64,000 nucleotides of DNA from Cenococcum geophilum 1.58 (Eukaryota; Ascomycota; Dothideomycetes; Gloniales; Gloniaceae). How positions within the stretch are numbered: position 1 is the stretch's first letter; each line of letters starts with the position of its first letter. The stretch spans positions 310,001-374,000 of the forward strand of contig KV748264.1 in NCBI GenBank assembly GCA_001692895.1, written 5' to 3'. A program made the position numbers and the translations under genes. Shown piece by piece: positions 12,300 to 23,319 of this stretch. Below the pieces are notes generated by a model. It saw only the letters and a list, made by a program, of their open reading frames with translations, did not search any database and was not told the DNA's origin.

Positions 12300-15200
12300 C
12301 TAGAGAAAGTGGAAATAGAAAAAGTAAGAAATAAAGGAAAGGTAAAGGACCCTCGCTGGGGGTCTGCTACCTATCTATTATACAGTATAACTGCGGTAAT
12401 ATAAACCACCGTCTTATAAGGCCCTTACTAGACAGCTTAGACCTAGAGAAACACTATATATCCTTACTATATAAGAGCCGTATTATAATACCTATATATA
12501 ATTAATATACTGCCCCTAAGGATTCCAGCTCCTATATAAACCAAAAGCAGCNATATANGTGTGCTTTATAATTAGNAANGCTATNAGCCTATNCTTATAG
12601 TTATAGNAGGCAGTTAACCNANATATTNTANTTATAATAATNTAGACATATAGGGGACCGGTATAGATTATTAATATATATAACCCTAGGGTTAAAGGGG
12701 TCCTATAAACAGAGAATATTATATTAGTAATAAGCTTACTAGAAATTAAAGGTATAGAGTCTATTTTATTAGGAGATATAAACCTCTACTACCTACGGTG
12801 GGGGGATATCTATATTACTATTAAACGATAGGTAGAGTATCTACTAAGAGCTATAAATACCTGGGGCCTTAAGCTAGCTACCCCCCTAGGAGTAATTATA
12901 TAGCAATAAGGTACTGCTAGAAGTATAATTAACCTTATATTTATAGATAAAGGCCTATACTAGAGACTTAAAAGGTATAACCCTAAAGAAGAATAGGCAC
13001 TTACCTTAGACTATATCCCTATCTAGATATAGCTAGATCTGGATATTAAGGCGTAACTAAATAGCAAAAGATACGTAATAAGAAAGCTTAAGATAGATAG
13101 CTTTCTTAGCACAGTTAAATAATAACTTTAAGACTTAGAAGAAATTCACCTAATACTAAATAAGCAAGACTTATTGGCTACCCCTAAGGAAATTAACCGA
13201 AGACTAGAAAGAATTTAGGCAGTAATTAAAAATAGGCTAAAAAAGCACTGCTTAGTCTTAAAACCGGGCCCTTATACGCGATACGTATAGTCTATATAAT
13301 ACGTAATTCTTATTACTAGCCAATAATAAGTAAGAAGAAAATATATAAATAGCTATAATTCTAAAGATAAGAGACAATATAAAGATATAAAAAACCAGCT
13401 AAAGAATACCCTAAAAAAAGAAGTAAGGAATAGCTAAAGACGGTTTATAAATAAGCATACTACTAACTTAAGCCTCCACTATAATAAAGGTCTTTAGAGG
13501 ATAGTAAAATAGGTAAAGAGAAAGGCGGAACGTCTAGTAGAAGACTTATACCTTCCGCCCCTGCAAAAACTAGGTAAATTACTAGCTATAAGAGATAATA
13601 ATAAGAAGGTAAAGATCCTTATAGAAAGATTTTTCCCTTAACTAGCTTTAGTAGACCTTAGCAATATTACAGGCAAAGCATTAGTAACTTACCTAAGGGT
13701 TAATAGCGACATAATAACTAAAGAAATGGCTAGAACTATTAGCCGCCTATTAAATAATACGGCACTAGGACTAAATAAAATCCTAAATAAAGCCCTAAAG
13801 ACCTACGGACTACTAATAGCTCCTTAGCTTACGGATATAGCTAGAGTATACTTTATAATAGGCTACTACCCAAGACTTAGAAGAGCTATAATAACGTTTA
13901 TCCTATATAAAGAAGGTAAAACAGACTACTTACTTCTAGGGAGCTACCGCCCTATTGCCTTAGAGAATACCCTAAGCAAGATCTTAGAAAGGGTAATAGC
14001 GGACTATATAGCAGATATAGCTAAGAAATACGCCCTACTACTATAAAGCTAAATAGGGGCAAGAAAGAACCGCTTAATACTATTAGCACTTACGCTACTT
14101 ACTGCCACCATTAAATCTATATAGGCGATGCGAAGGGACTTTATAGTATTAATGCTTAGCCTAGATATTAGTGGCGCCTATAATAATATACCCTATAAGC
14201 GTCTTCTATATATCCTTAGGGTAAAAGGCTTCCTAGAATAGATTATATAATTTATTTAAGGGTTTATAGGTTAAAAAGAAATATTACTAGTCTTTAGCGG
14301 ATACTAAAGCCCCCCTATCGCAGTTATAACAGGAATACTATAAGGATCACCCCTCTCGCCTATACTCTTCCTTTTCTTTATAAGTAACCTACTTAATTTC
14401 TTTAAGGAAGGGGCAATCTAGGGGATAGGCTTTGTTAATAATATAAACCTAATTATATATAGGCTAATAGCTACAAAAAATTGTAGAACACTAGAGAAAG
14501 TATATAATACCTATATAGAATAGGCAAGACAATATAGAGTTTAATTCTTACTAGAGAAATACCAGCTAATCTATTTTATAAGAAAACGCAACTAATCCAT
14601 AGATCTCTAGCACATAATTTACATTTAAGGCTTTAGGGGTTAACTAGCTTAGGGCCTAAGAGTACTAGGAGTATAGGTAGATAGTAAGCTCCGGTAGAGC
14701 GTATATACGGCGTAAGCGGCCTATAAGGGCCAAGTATAGTATATTACACTATTTAGGATTGTTAATTCTATATAGGGTCTATACTTCTAGAGGGCACGCC
14801 TACTATATACAGCAGTTATCTGGCTAACTATAATATATAGGTCTAGTATCTAGGCCATTAGAGAATCTAAAAAAGGCCCCCCTAAATTACTTCTTAAACT
14901 ACTCTAAAAGGTCTAAATAGCCTGCCTTTAGAGTATAATAGGCGAATATAAGCGAACGGCTATAGTACTGCTTGAGAAGGAAGCTAATATTCCCCCCCTA
15001 TAACTATATATTAAAGCTACTATAATATAAAGGGCGCAAAAGGAACGTAACTTTAATATTATAAAGTATATTAAGATATACCTAAATAAACTATAGAGGG
15101 ACCCTAGGGCGCCTTATAGGAGAATAAACTAATAACCCTAAAGTAGGGAAGATATATTAGAGAAACAGGTAGAGAAAGTAAAAGAAAAATAGTACTGCTT

Positions 15201-15735
15201 TAGGGCCTAGGCCTATATAAAGGAGGAAGGGAGACGCGTAAAAGGCTAGTAAGGACAATAATAAGAAAAAGAAAGGAGTTAAAGTAGAGCATAAAAGAAC
15301 GCCGGGAAATTATCTACCGTAATATAATACTGGCTAGACTAATGCTAAAAAGGCGTATAGGAGTTAAAGGTATAGAGGCTAACTAAGGCAAGAGAAACCT
15401 AAGCTATAGCATAGTTAACGCTATAGGGGGTAGATACTCTAAGACTTTAAAAAGGCTTAATAAAGGCAGAAAATATAATAGCAATACTCTTAAGAATAGG
15501 AATAATAGGACTAAAAAACTGGCTCTACTAGGTAGGTGTTCTAGTAGGTAGCCTAAAATATAAATGTAGCTAGCTAAGACAGACACTAAAACACGTAATA
15601 CTATTATACCCCTTACGCACTAACTAAAAAGTAATACTCTTAGTAGCTGGTATAAAGAACTATAAGACACTGCTCTTAATATAAAAAGGCCTTAAGGCGG
15701 TAACCTAGTAGCTTATTAGCCAAAATATACTAAAC
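12300..15735 (+). pseudogene. LINE ORF2 (endonuclease and reverse transcriptase) relic
   Basis: An apurinic-type endonuclease domain is readable at about 12.65-13.05 kb (LLGDINLYYLRWG, then GTARSIINLIFIDKGLY and LDYIPI). The reverse transcriptase runs from about 13.85 to 14.65 kb. It has YRPIALENTLSKILE, LDISGAYNNIPYKRLL, GSPLSPILFLFFISNLL and the catalytic box GFVNNINLI, where FVDDINLI is normal: both Asp codons have become Asn, fitting RIP G-to-A changes. The C-terminal part (about 15.3-15.7 kb) is less clear, and I could not confirm an RNase H domain. Frequent TAG/TAA codons make it non-functional. Target-primed reverse transcription is the known mechanism of the family. Confidence 0.85.
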
Positions 15736-16097
15736 TAGTTCTGGGTTGCAAAGGAAATAATAATAGAGGGCGGGGGGGCGAGCAACGGGCGCCCCCTAAT
15801 AACTCTATAGTAGTAGAGTAAAGTATACAATACTAGCGCGTCCGTAGGCTTATTACGGCAGCAGTGGTTCCCAAGGAGGTTAAAAAGTAAGGTAGTAGGA
15901 GCACCACAGGTGACTCGCAGGCGCCTTGTAGGCGCCTCGCAGGCGAGTCCCAAAAGGCGGGGAGATGGATCACGGGGTTTTCTTAAGTTGAGTCTTTCTT
16001 AATTTGAGTTTTCTCCCCACATGTAAATAAGGAGTAGTCCGCGTGGGCCCAATAGGGATCCGAATCGGACGTTAAGCAATGAATTATTATTATTATT

Positions 16098-16471
16098 TAA
16101 CTTTTTAAACTCTATATTTAATAAGTTAAACTTATGTATAACGCTTATTTGCGAAAAAGCTTTATAATCATGTTTTAGCCTATATTAGGCCCGTATTAAA
16201 GTGCACTTTGTCAGACTGCGGTAAAGCAGAAGCTAAATCATTGGGCATTAATTTTCTACTAGGAGCGTAGCAATGTAAATCTTAGTGCAGGAGTTACGTG
16301 TTTGTTAGCGCCGTGGGCTCATAAGGACTGATTGGTCTCCCGCAAGCAGAAGCTGACATTTGAGGCTGCGATTGCGCTTGCTGGCGGAGGCTATACTTGC
16401 CAGAAAGGCTGATTTAAAGCTCTCTATGCTCCATCTTTCTCTGATCCCAGCGTAGAGCATTCAGCAGCCCG
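16098..16471. other. Spacer between LINE and host island
   Basis: GC content rises and TA saturation falls from about 16.2 kb. No gene is evident. The stretch probably contains the upstream region of the pseudogene that begins near 16472, but no promoter motif stands out. Confidence 0.4.
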
Positions 16472-18510
16472 TTGACAGTGCTCACCAACCGTCTCAAAGG
16501 AGCCTACAGTAATTTGGAGGAATGGCTACCTCTATTACATAAAGCAACTTTTCTCTCCAGTCGCCATTTCGTTTCTATAAAGGCCCACCAAAATTTCAGC
16601 GTGGCCCCGCATGGGCTCAGGCAGGGGAGCGCAAAGTTAATACACCTTCAGGCAGCCCCTTTATCGATATCGATGAGATTATTTCACCAGATCCAGAGAC
16701 GAACGAAGGTACGGACCGCGTACATAACACGTCGGGTCGAACGATTGGAAGTCCTAACACGTCTAACAGAGAACGTCATAGTCATCAAGAGCGACAGCGA
16801 CAGCGACAGTGAGACCGATTCCGTTGATAAACCTCCGCCTAACCAACCGCGCTCTACCCTACCTTCCTCCAGTCCACCGCCCTCTCACCAACAGCTCTAC
16901 GACGAGCACTCCGACGACAAACTTCCCGACATTCAAGATTTGCTGCGCTCTCATTCGAGCCAGGAGCCATACATCATGCTAGTTCTCGCGGCTATCCAAC
17001 AAGGTTGTCCAGGCGAACTTGGTGACGATGTAACGCCGACTGCTTAGCGTTCAGAAGGAGATTGTGGCAAGGATGATCACGACAATGACAACGACAACAA
17101 GGACAATGACGCAGATTTGGAGGCGCAGTGCTTTGAGAAGAAGAGGAAGCGTTTTCGATTCCTATCTATTGATATAACGATACCCACGCTTAAAACACCC
17201 TATCCTGATGTTAGCTCGGACCTTAATGACGAGTCTCTGGTGAAATGGCAAAGGTTACACTAACATACGGAGAGTATATTGATGTTTATGAACATCCTAC
17301 CGGCAATTCCCTTTCCGTCACCAGCGCCCACCGGTATCGGTGATGAACGCAATGACGCAGGCCACGATGGAAAAGGTGCCGACCTTGATGGACGCCGCGG
17401 CTCTGGCAGCGACGGCGAAGACGCGCCACTCAACTCTGCCGACCCTGCCGAGCCGAGTACGCAGCCACCATCAGCCCTGCAGCGGAGTCCCAGCTATCAA
17501 CAGGAACAGGATGGCCCGCATGAGCCTGACGAGTTGCAGAACAACATTGACAATGGCCGTACCATCAACAATGATCGTGGACCACTGTCGCTAGCACGGC
17601 CATGGCAGCCAACAACCAAGCCATCACGCATAGCCATACCGGCCTCGTCACTCCCTCAGCGAAGCGCAGCAAAGGCCGTGAATCAGCAAACATACCGATC
17701 CGATGCCCAATCACTATCCGCCGAGACTACCGTGTCTTCACTGTCCCATCCTACGCTCTCCAGAACAGGAAAAGGCGCGGCTCACCTCGGCAACAATGGT
17801 GATGAAATGCGGATCCAACATGCTTCACTCAAGGTGGATGAGATTATCTTGCGTCCAGTATCGGCAGGAGTTTTATTCTTGGTGGCGACCATCCGAACCA
17901 CAGGCGATACGCTCCAGCTGGCCTGTCTCGAGCCAGCCGAACTGCTGGAAAGCACATTGGGTAACATGGGAAAGGTCGACAGCATTGCGGTCAAGCCATC
18001 CGCTCCCGCCAGATCTTAGCATGTGATCGGCCTTCTCCACCCACTCCACCCACGCAAAGCATACATTGACAACTCAAGGTTCACAGTTGAGCGCGGAGTC
18101 ATGCGAGCACCCAGCACGCTTCGCGACCAGGCACGTGCTCTTTATAGCGACACGGTGGATACTACCGATGCCCAGCACTAACGATGCGATCCACTGTAAC
18201 CGCCGCAATGGTATTGGCGGCGAAGATGGCGGCAGCGGAGGTGGTGACGATCACTATGACGATGAGAATTATGAGCTTCCCGTCCGCGCGAGTCGGCGGT
18301 GGGACCCACTGGAGGAGAAGCGCTTGTTAGCATGGAGAAAGGAAAACAGGCCATGGGATTGAATATTCGACCAGTTTCCCGATAGGACGGAAGCCGCTGT
18401 CCGCGTTCGCTGGTACATGTTACAGCGGCCCACACGAATGTACACTAGACTCGTGAGAAGGACTTGCATGGCAATACAGCAAGACCAAAAAAGACCACTG
18501 CGAGAACATC
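16472..18510 (+). pseudogene. Myb/SANT-like domain protein, pseudogene
   Basis: One frame is coding-like from 16472 to about 18190. It is broken by TAG at 17045, TAA near 17261 and TAG at 18017, each one C-to-T change from CAG or CAA. The text is low-complexity and acidic (IKSDSDSDSETDSVDK, then LPDIQDLL), with an Asp/Asn-rich block and KKRKRFRF basic patch near 17.1 kb. From about 18.18 kb the reading moves to another frame and gives RRWDPLEEKRLLAWRKENR, then, past a TGA where Trp (TGG) is expected, IFDQFPDRTEAAVRVRW. This is the typical single Myb/SANT-like helix-turn-helix near the C-terminus of fungal proteins, so the ancestral product was probably a nuclear DNA-binding protein. A small indel must separate the two frames. 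Introns cannot be excluded for part of the disruption. It is isolated between two repeats. Confidence 0.7.
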
Positions 18511-19003
18511 TTTGTAGAGTATAAATGTGAGGAAATTTTCTCAAGCAAACGACAAAGTATAGGACTCCTTGTTCCAGATAACGAATAGACTTATGTTCTG
18601 CACAAGTTACCGGTCAACGTCCACAGTCTCCCGCGGGTCTACGATCGAATAGAACGGTAGTATTGCTACTGCCAGGGCCACCAAAACCACCAGAATCCCC
18701 CTAGATAGCATCCGCACTCGCCGTGATGTGAAATAAAGCGTACCCTCTTTAGCGTAAACTCTGTCCTGCGGCGCCCCTGTGTGAGTTTAGCGGGGCTCTT
18801 CCCGCTATTTTCGGGGATGGCACCCCCTCCGCGCGTGGTTTCTCTGACACCCTCCTAACCTGACACCTCTCCAGTTCTGATACATTTTTCTCTCTTAACT
18901 GCCTTTCTCCCTCTCACTATGTTCCCGCGTCCCTTCCTCTAGGCGCTCTTATCTCGCTTAATGCTCGGACATTTGTTGACATACACCATTCGAGTCAATA
19001 ACT
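18511..19003. other. Intergenic region
   Basis: No coding-like reading. The part from about 18.85 to 18.98 kb is pyrimidine-rich (CTCTTAACTGCC, TTCTCCCTCTCAC), as often seen upstream of fungal genes, and could be the old promoter of the HET relic that starts at 19004. Confidence 0.4.
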
Positions 19004-19500
19004 ATGAGATCTGCGGAAAATCTCTCGACTTTGAATTTTTCCACTTGCGCCGATTCGTCGCTATACGAGCAATTGGACAAAAGCCGCCCCCTTATCAGAG
19101 TTCTCCAAATCCTGCCATCACCTCAAATTGAAGAACCTGTGATTTGCAGACTGAAAACAGTCTCCCTAGATGATAAAACCACTATACATCGCATTGTCTT
19201 ACGTATGGGGCGATGCGGCCGACACGGTGAATCTTACCATCAACAATGTCGTTAAGCCGGTCCCTTCCAACCTTGCCAACGCGTTACGACATCTTAGACA
19301 AGCCTTACTGCTCAAACAAGCATCACAGTCTTGTGTCTGGGCGGACGCTGTATGCACATATTCGTATCGATCTAGAATTAACTGCCGCAGAAACTTGCGG
19401 TGTTTGTTTCGATGTCTTAAAGAGCCAATAAAAATCGGGATCTTCTTTCGGATCACGGAAAATGTTTTGTCCGAAAGCCAATCACTTTGGCCAGATTCCA
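19004..19500 (+). pseudogene. HET-domain (heterokaryon incompatibility) relic
   Basis: The N-terminal part of a HET domain is visible: PLIRVLQILPSP, a hydrophobic ALSYVWGDA block and the WADAVC block that precedes the CINQ motif in the family. HET proteins act in fungal non-self recognition and trigger cell death when incompatible strains fuse. Only about the first third of a usual HET domain remains, and the locus is broken; it runs directly into the hairpin-ended transposon at 19501. It is treated here as a fossil. The neighbouring STAND-N-like ORF at 20424 would fit an ancestral recognition-gene neighbourhood. Confidence 0.7.
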
Positions 19501-19513
19501 TTACCTCAGCAAG

Positions 19514-19584
19514 CTCAGACGCGTAGAATCAATTAGCGGATATCGCTAACCTTTTTTGTCAAAAAGTTGATTCTATGGTCTGAG
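19514..19584. repeat. Left capped hairpin of copy A
   Basis: Main stem of about 18 bp (19514-19532 with 19567-19584) with one bulge. Inside it sit two smaller hairpins: TTAGCG/CGCTAA at 19533-19549 and CTTTTT/AAAAAG at about 19551-19566. The shape is a stem with two side arms. Confidence 0.75.
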
Positions 19585-20184
19585 GGACTTTCGTAAGGTT
19601 TATTAGGCGATCCGACTTATTTTGTATGTAGAGTAGTTACCTTTTTTAACGAAATTGATCTACACCCCCACGTTAGCTATTATTTCAGAAATACCATCAA
19701 ATTGATCCGCGGAACCAGCTCTATAATCGATGAACTTTTGGGCCTTATATATACACCCGTTGTGACATCCATTGCGACATTTATTGCGGCGTCTATTACA
19801 GTATTTGCTGTCACGTCCGTTGCCTAATCTTTAACAAAGTTAATAAAGCTATCTATATAAGGTCTAGGGCTGCATATAGGCTTAAAATAATCATAAGAAT
19901 TAGCTTTATAATAAATTAAATTTTAAGCTTTATATATATAATATTTATTGCAATATCCACTAAGTCGGAGTCCTTAATAACGGTTTTTTTGTTTTGGTGA
20001 AAATGATTTTAGCTTTAGGCTATTGTGGGCCAGTTTAGATCTAATATTTATGAAATATTAGGTTATCTCTCTAATCGATGAACTTTTAATAATATTTTAA
20101 GTTGTTGTGGTTGAGCAATTCAACTGCGAATGTAGGGAGAGTCGTAAAAAATGTCGGATTTCTTAAGAAACGTTGCGGAAGCCG

Positions 20185-20273
20185 CTCAGACGTGATTCTG
20201 ATGATGCAGCACTAACGTAGTTAGTTAGCTTGCGGGCCGATTGAAAATCCGCACCAACAGAATCACGTCTGAG
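20185..20273. repeat. Right capped hairpin of copy A
   Basis: A perfect 16-bp stem, CTCAGACGTGATTCTG at 20185-20200 paired with 20258-20273. On the opposite strand the interior can form two short arms, TGCGG/CCGCA and CTAAC/GTTAG. It mirrors the left end in architecture but not in sequence beyond CTCAGAC. Confidence 0.8.
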
Positions 20274-20423
20274 CTTGCTGAGGTAATAGATTCCAAATGC
20301 ACGCTTTTCTTTGATTAGCTCTCCCCGCATTTAAGCAACCTTATACCCTCTTAAATGATACATCATCCCATTTGAAGAGAAATCGTTCCAATCTATTCAC
20401 TTCCTTGAAATCATCTGGCGCCA

Positions 20424-21221
20424 ATGATTCCATTCGGATGGTCGGCTGGCGACCTTGTTAACGGAATAAACGTCATTGTTCGAGTAGCTGAGGCATTTAA
20501 AGAAACCGGTGGAGCGGCCTCAAAGTATCAGGCACATCATGATTTTGCAGTTGGACTCAAGAAGACTTTCGCATCACTCAAATTGTATACTGATCTTCAT
20601 GAACATGATGGATATTCGGACGATATTGCGGGGCAGCTCAAGTTAATTGAGAAGCCTTGGAAACGCTTTCAAACATTCCTCGAGAAGTATGACGAGCCAT
20701 TGGGAGCGCAGTCGACAATGTACAAACTTAAAAAGGCTCCACGCATTGTGAAATGGACGGCAAAGGATCTTTCCGGCGAGGTTGAGAAGTTGGAGAGGGC
20801 AGTGCATCGGCCTCTGGAGTCACTCAATCTGTTACTGAGTCTTGCAGCATTCGCTGGAAGTTCCGCCGCAGTCATCTCACAGCAACCTCGAAGCACTAGC
20901 AAGTCACCAAGGCAATACCAGCATTTCGCAGATTTTGAAGGTAGTGACGTGCGATTCGACGGATCAGAAAGTAATGTTCCTACGTCTACTGCGGCACCAT
21001 GGCGGAAGAAATCTAGAGACCTTCCGGCACATTCACAGGGCAATCCTGACAGCTCAGATGACGATCCAAGAGACTCCTCCCCTCCTAGTCGATTGTCAGC
21101 CCGAAATCAAGTTAGAGAATTGAAAAGTGAGGACGAAGAAGATTCTTCAGGAAACGATTCCGATGATCCTGATAGCGGTGATGCCTCCGCGGAAGCGACA
21201 ACTTATGCCGAACCGCCTTGA
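20424..21221 (+). CDS. STAND/NLR-type fungal N-terminal domain protein (265 aa)
   Basis: The ORF opens MIPFGWSAGDLVNGINVIVR and continues EAFKETGGAASKYQ, the pattern of the helical N-terminal domain found at the start of many fungal STAND (NLR-like) receptors. Residues 1 to about 155 are predicted helical; residues about 155-265 are Ser/Asp/Glu-rich and disordered (KSEDEEDSSGNDSDDPDSGD). No nucleotide-binding or repeat domain follows, so this is far shorter than a full receptor. Such domains act in signalling or cell-death responses during non-self recognition. A Lys/Arg-rich ORF overlaps its end in another frame (21127-21423); whether it is a separate exon is unresolved. The start is the first in-frame ATG after a cluster of stops. 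The region is little affected by RIP. Confidence 0.6.
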   Translation: MIPFGWSAGDLVNGINVIVRVAEAFKETGGAASKYQAHHDFAVGLKKTFASLKLYTDLHEHDGYSDDIAGQLKLIEKPWKRFQTFLEKYDEPLGAQSTMYKLKKAPRIVKWTAKDLSGEVEKLERAVHRPLESLNLLLSLAAFAGSSAAVISQQPRSTSKSPRQYQHFADFEGSDVRFDGSESNVPTSTAAPWRKKSRDLPAHSQGNPDSSDDDPRDSSPPSRLSARNQVRELKSEDEEDSSGNDSDDPDSGDASAEATTYAEPP

Positions 21222-21436
21222 TCGTAAAGGCCGAAGGAATTCTTTTGACGAAGAAGAAAAGGCTAGAAACTCTCGTTACAGGAAAAGGTATAATGGTGGT
21301 GATCGCTCTAGCTCTGGAGCAGCAAGGCCAGACGAACCTTGGATCCCTTCAAAGCTTCGCCCAGATAAATTCAAGCCAAAACGATGTCCGGATGACGAAC
21401 CACCGGCTTGGCGAATTAGATAAAGCTGAGATGTAG

Positions 21437-21867
21437 AAAGACCCAGGACTGGGCCCATAGCAGAATCCGCAACAAAGTCATCCTCTCGTCTGATATCTAT
21501 TGTCTGATGTTTTGCCTTCGTCGCGACCGAAGCCAGCAACAAGATGGGAGGAACGAAGTGCCTTGAAGGCGTGGAGGTGTGGAGGGCATGCAGGTGTGCA
21601 TGCCGACGCGTAGGCATGGAGGCACGAGCAAATGAAAGCCCGCGGAGCGCGGGCTGAAGCGGTATTTGTGGAAGTTGCGTTATGAATTTTGCTGCTACAG
21701 AGTTCTGTGTTGAGGGTTCACGTAAGTATGCCTGCTGGCCCGATGGAGTGATATTTACGTTACAGGTGGTGACGCAAACCGCTGGTCGCGGTTTGCCTTG
21801 AGGAACGAAGGCTAGACACATGCCCACGCGTCGCCATACACGCGCAGCGACGCGCTGCATTAAAAAA
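21437..21867. other. Intergenic region with short GGCATG/GTGGAGG repeats
   Basis: No supported gene. At about 21560-21630 short units such as GGCGTGGAGGTGTGGAGG and GGCATGCAGGTGTGCATGCC recur. They resemble, in reverse complement, the CCTCCACGCC-type repeats at 35.38-35.48 kb and 43.15-43.43 kb. It ends in an A-run directly before the MULE terminal repeat. Confidence 0.5.
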
Positions 21868-22010
21868 AAAAGGACAGTGGTAGATCGACACCCCCTAATT
21901 GATATTCGCACACCCCCCTTGATTTGGCTTAGCCCCTGCCACATCTAGTTAGAACTCACATGTGTTTGGCTCGTATGCATCTGCATCGCGAAAACTGTCG
22001 CGCGCCCATA
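21868..22010 (+). repeat. MULE left terminal inverted repeat
   Basis: Runs from GGACAGTGGTAGATCGACAC inward to TCGTATGCATCTGCATCG. It matches the reverse complement of 35205-35347 over roughly 140 bp, with differences that are almost all transitions. This half is nearly free of RIP changes. Confidence 0.8.
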
Positions 22011-22099
22011 CCCAAAACATCACCTCGCATTTGCCTTACCTCTCCCCACCTTTACTATAACTCTTAACCCACCCCCCCACAAGGTGTACGACTTTCCAG

Positions 22100-23319
22100 A
22101 GCTTGCAATTAATGATATCAACGAGTTTGCAAAAGGGCAAGGCTATACGGTTACGAAATTCTGATCTAAAACTGATAAGCAGATACTACCAACTACGCGA
22201 AAGATATGGCTTGGGTATGCTAAAAGTCGCGCCTATATTAACACCTCCAGAATGCGCTTTACAAGCTTCCGCATGACAGAGTGTCCTTTTAAGGCTATAT
22301 TAACGCGTACACTAATTAGATGGAGCCTAGAAGTAAAGGATCCTAATTATAATTACGTAGCAGCCGTCTACCTAACCGCTCTACTGCAACACTGTTGGTG
22401 TACTTATAATACAAATAACACGATTGCTAATATATTAGGCAGCAGTATTAGGGCTAATAAAATACTTACAAATCTGCTAAAGAAAGACGTTATAATTACT
22501 ATTTAAGATATCTATAACGAACGGAAGGTAATTAAGAAGAGAATCCTTAAAGGCCTTACCCCTACTTAAGCTTTAATCAAAGCACTGGGCGAGTACAGTG
22601 GCGACGATTTTAAATTAAAATACTACTTTGTCTACAAGGAAGACGATCGCAATTATGTTAAATATTTATTCTTTACTTATTTAAAATCAATTAAGTTCTT
22701 ATAGAAGAATCCTAATATTTTATTATTTAATTGTATTTACAAAACAAACAAGTTTAAGATGCCCTTTCTATATGTAATAGGAGTTAGTAATAATAGGCAC
22801 AACTTTAAGCTTGCTTATTACTTCCTACCTAGTAAAATAGAAGCTAATTATAGCTTTGCAATTCGACAGCTTTATCTTCTCTATTACTGTTATAATTTAA
22901 AGCCTAAAGTTATAATTACGGATAAGGAATAGGCTTTTAAGAACGTACTGTGTATATATTTCCCTAGTGTCCCTTAGCTTCTTTGCCTATGGTATATTAA
23001 TAAGAACGTTCTTACGTATATATAGAGTAACTAGGTAATAGATAGAAGCTCCTCTAATAAGGAGAAGGGAAAGGTTTAAGAGTATCGCGATAACTTTATA
23101 AACTATTGGGTAAGTTGCCACAGCTAAAATACGTTAAAGAAGTTTACTATAGCCTAGCACGAGCTTATAAAAGACTACCGCGATTAGAAAGAGCTTATTA
23201 ACTACTTATAAGATAAGTGGTGGCCATATTATAGAGAGTTTGTTACCTGCTATATAGATCTATTTATGCATTTTAGAAATCAGTAAGTTAAAATATAGTA
23301 TTAAGTAGAGCATTTACTA
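22100..23319 (+). pseudogene. MULE transposase, N-terminal and catalytic part
   Basis: A FAR1/MULE-type N-terminal block is seen (MRFTSFRMTECPFKAIL, with the conserved CPF) followed by a DDE core. Key blocks are CIYKTNKFKMPFLYVIGV, where DCTYKTN is usual and the first Asp has become Asn or lies in LFNC, then KVIITDKE with the second Asp, and LCLWYINKNVL, where CxWHI is usual. Sparse TAG/TAA codons (for example after TITI near 22506) replace CAG/CAA. The reading stops at 23319 where the 2.1-kb retroposon begins, and it resumes after 25440. The family cuts and pastes DNA through terminal inverted repeats. Confidence 0.8.
23308..23319. repeat. Target-site duplication of the retroposon (left)
   Basis: GAGCATTTACTA, repeated exactly at 25429-25440. 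It brackets the A-tailed insertion and lies within the MULE transposase reading. Confidence 0.85.

Larger units (their letters stand above)
10572..16097 (+). mobile_element. Tad1-like non-LTR retrotransposon, copy 1
   Basis: A LINE of the Tad1 type, about 5.5 kb. Order on the plus strand: 5' leader, gag-like ORF1 with zinc knuckles, then ORF2 with endonuclease and reverse transcriptase, then a 3' UTR ending in a TTA-repeat tail at about 16083-16097. The same sequence, in reverse orientation, occupies 58511-64000, which sets the 3' end: both copies stop matching in the tail. The 5' end is approximate because the second copy leaves the window. RIP has inactivated it with many TAG and TAA codons. 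About a dozen ambiguous bases (N) occur near 12552-12642. I did not find a clear target-site duplication. Confidence 0.85.
19501..20286 (+). mobile_element. Hairpin-ended DNA transposon, copy A (non-autonomous)
   Basis: The element starts TTACCTCAGCAAGCTCAGAC and ends with the inverted form GCTTGCTGAGGTAA. It is flanked by a 9-bp duplication, CAGATTCCA (19492-19500) and TAGATTCCA (20287-20295), differing by one C/T. Each end folds back on itself: the subterminal CTCAGAC stem pairs with GTCTGAG about 70 bp further in (left arms 19514-19532 with 19567-19584; right arms 20185-20200 with 20258-20273). The 786-bp body has no transposase. Copy B of the family lies at 44840-51559. A 9-bp duplication suits MULE-type transposases, but I do not recognise the family and the assignment is inference. 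Confidence 0.8.

Noticed and set aside
15404-15953. Minus-strand ORFs over the LINE 3' end
   Set aside because: Antisense shadows of LINE ORF2 and 3' UTR; the same shadow appears in copy 2 at 58998-59201.
21276-21944. 222-codon minus-strand ORF
   Set aside because: It lies antisense to the 3' part of the STAND-N-like locus and runs into the MULE inverted repeat; no domain seen.
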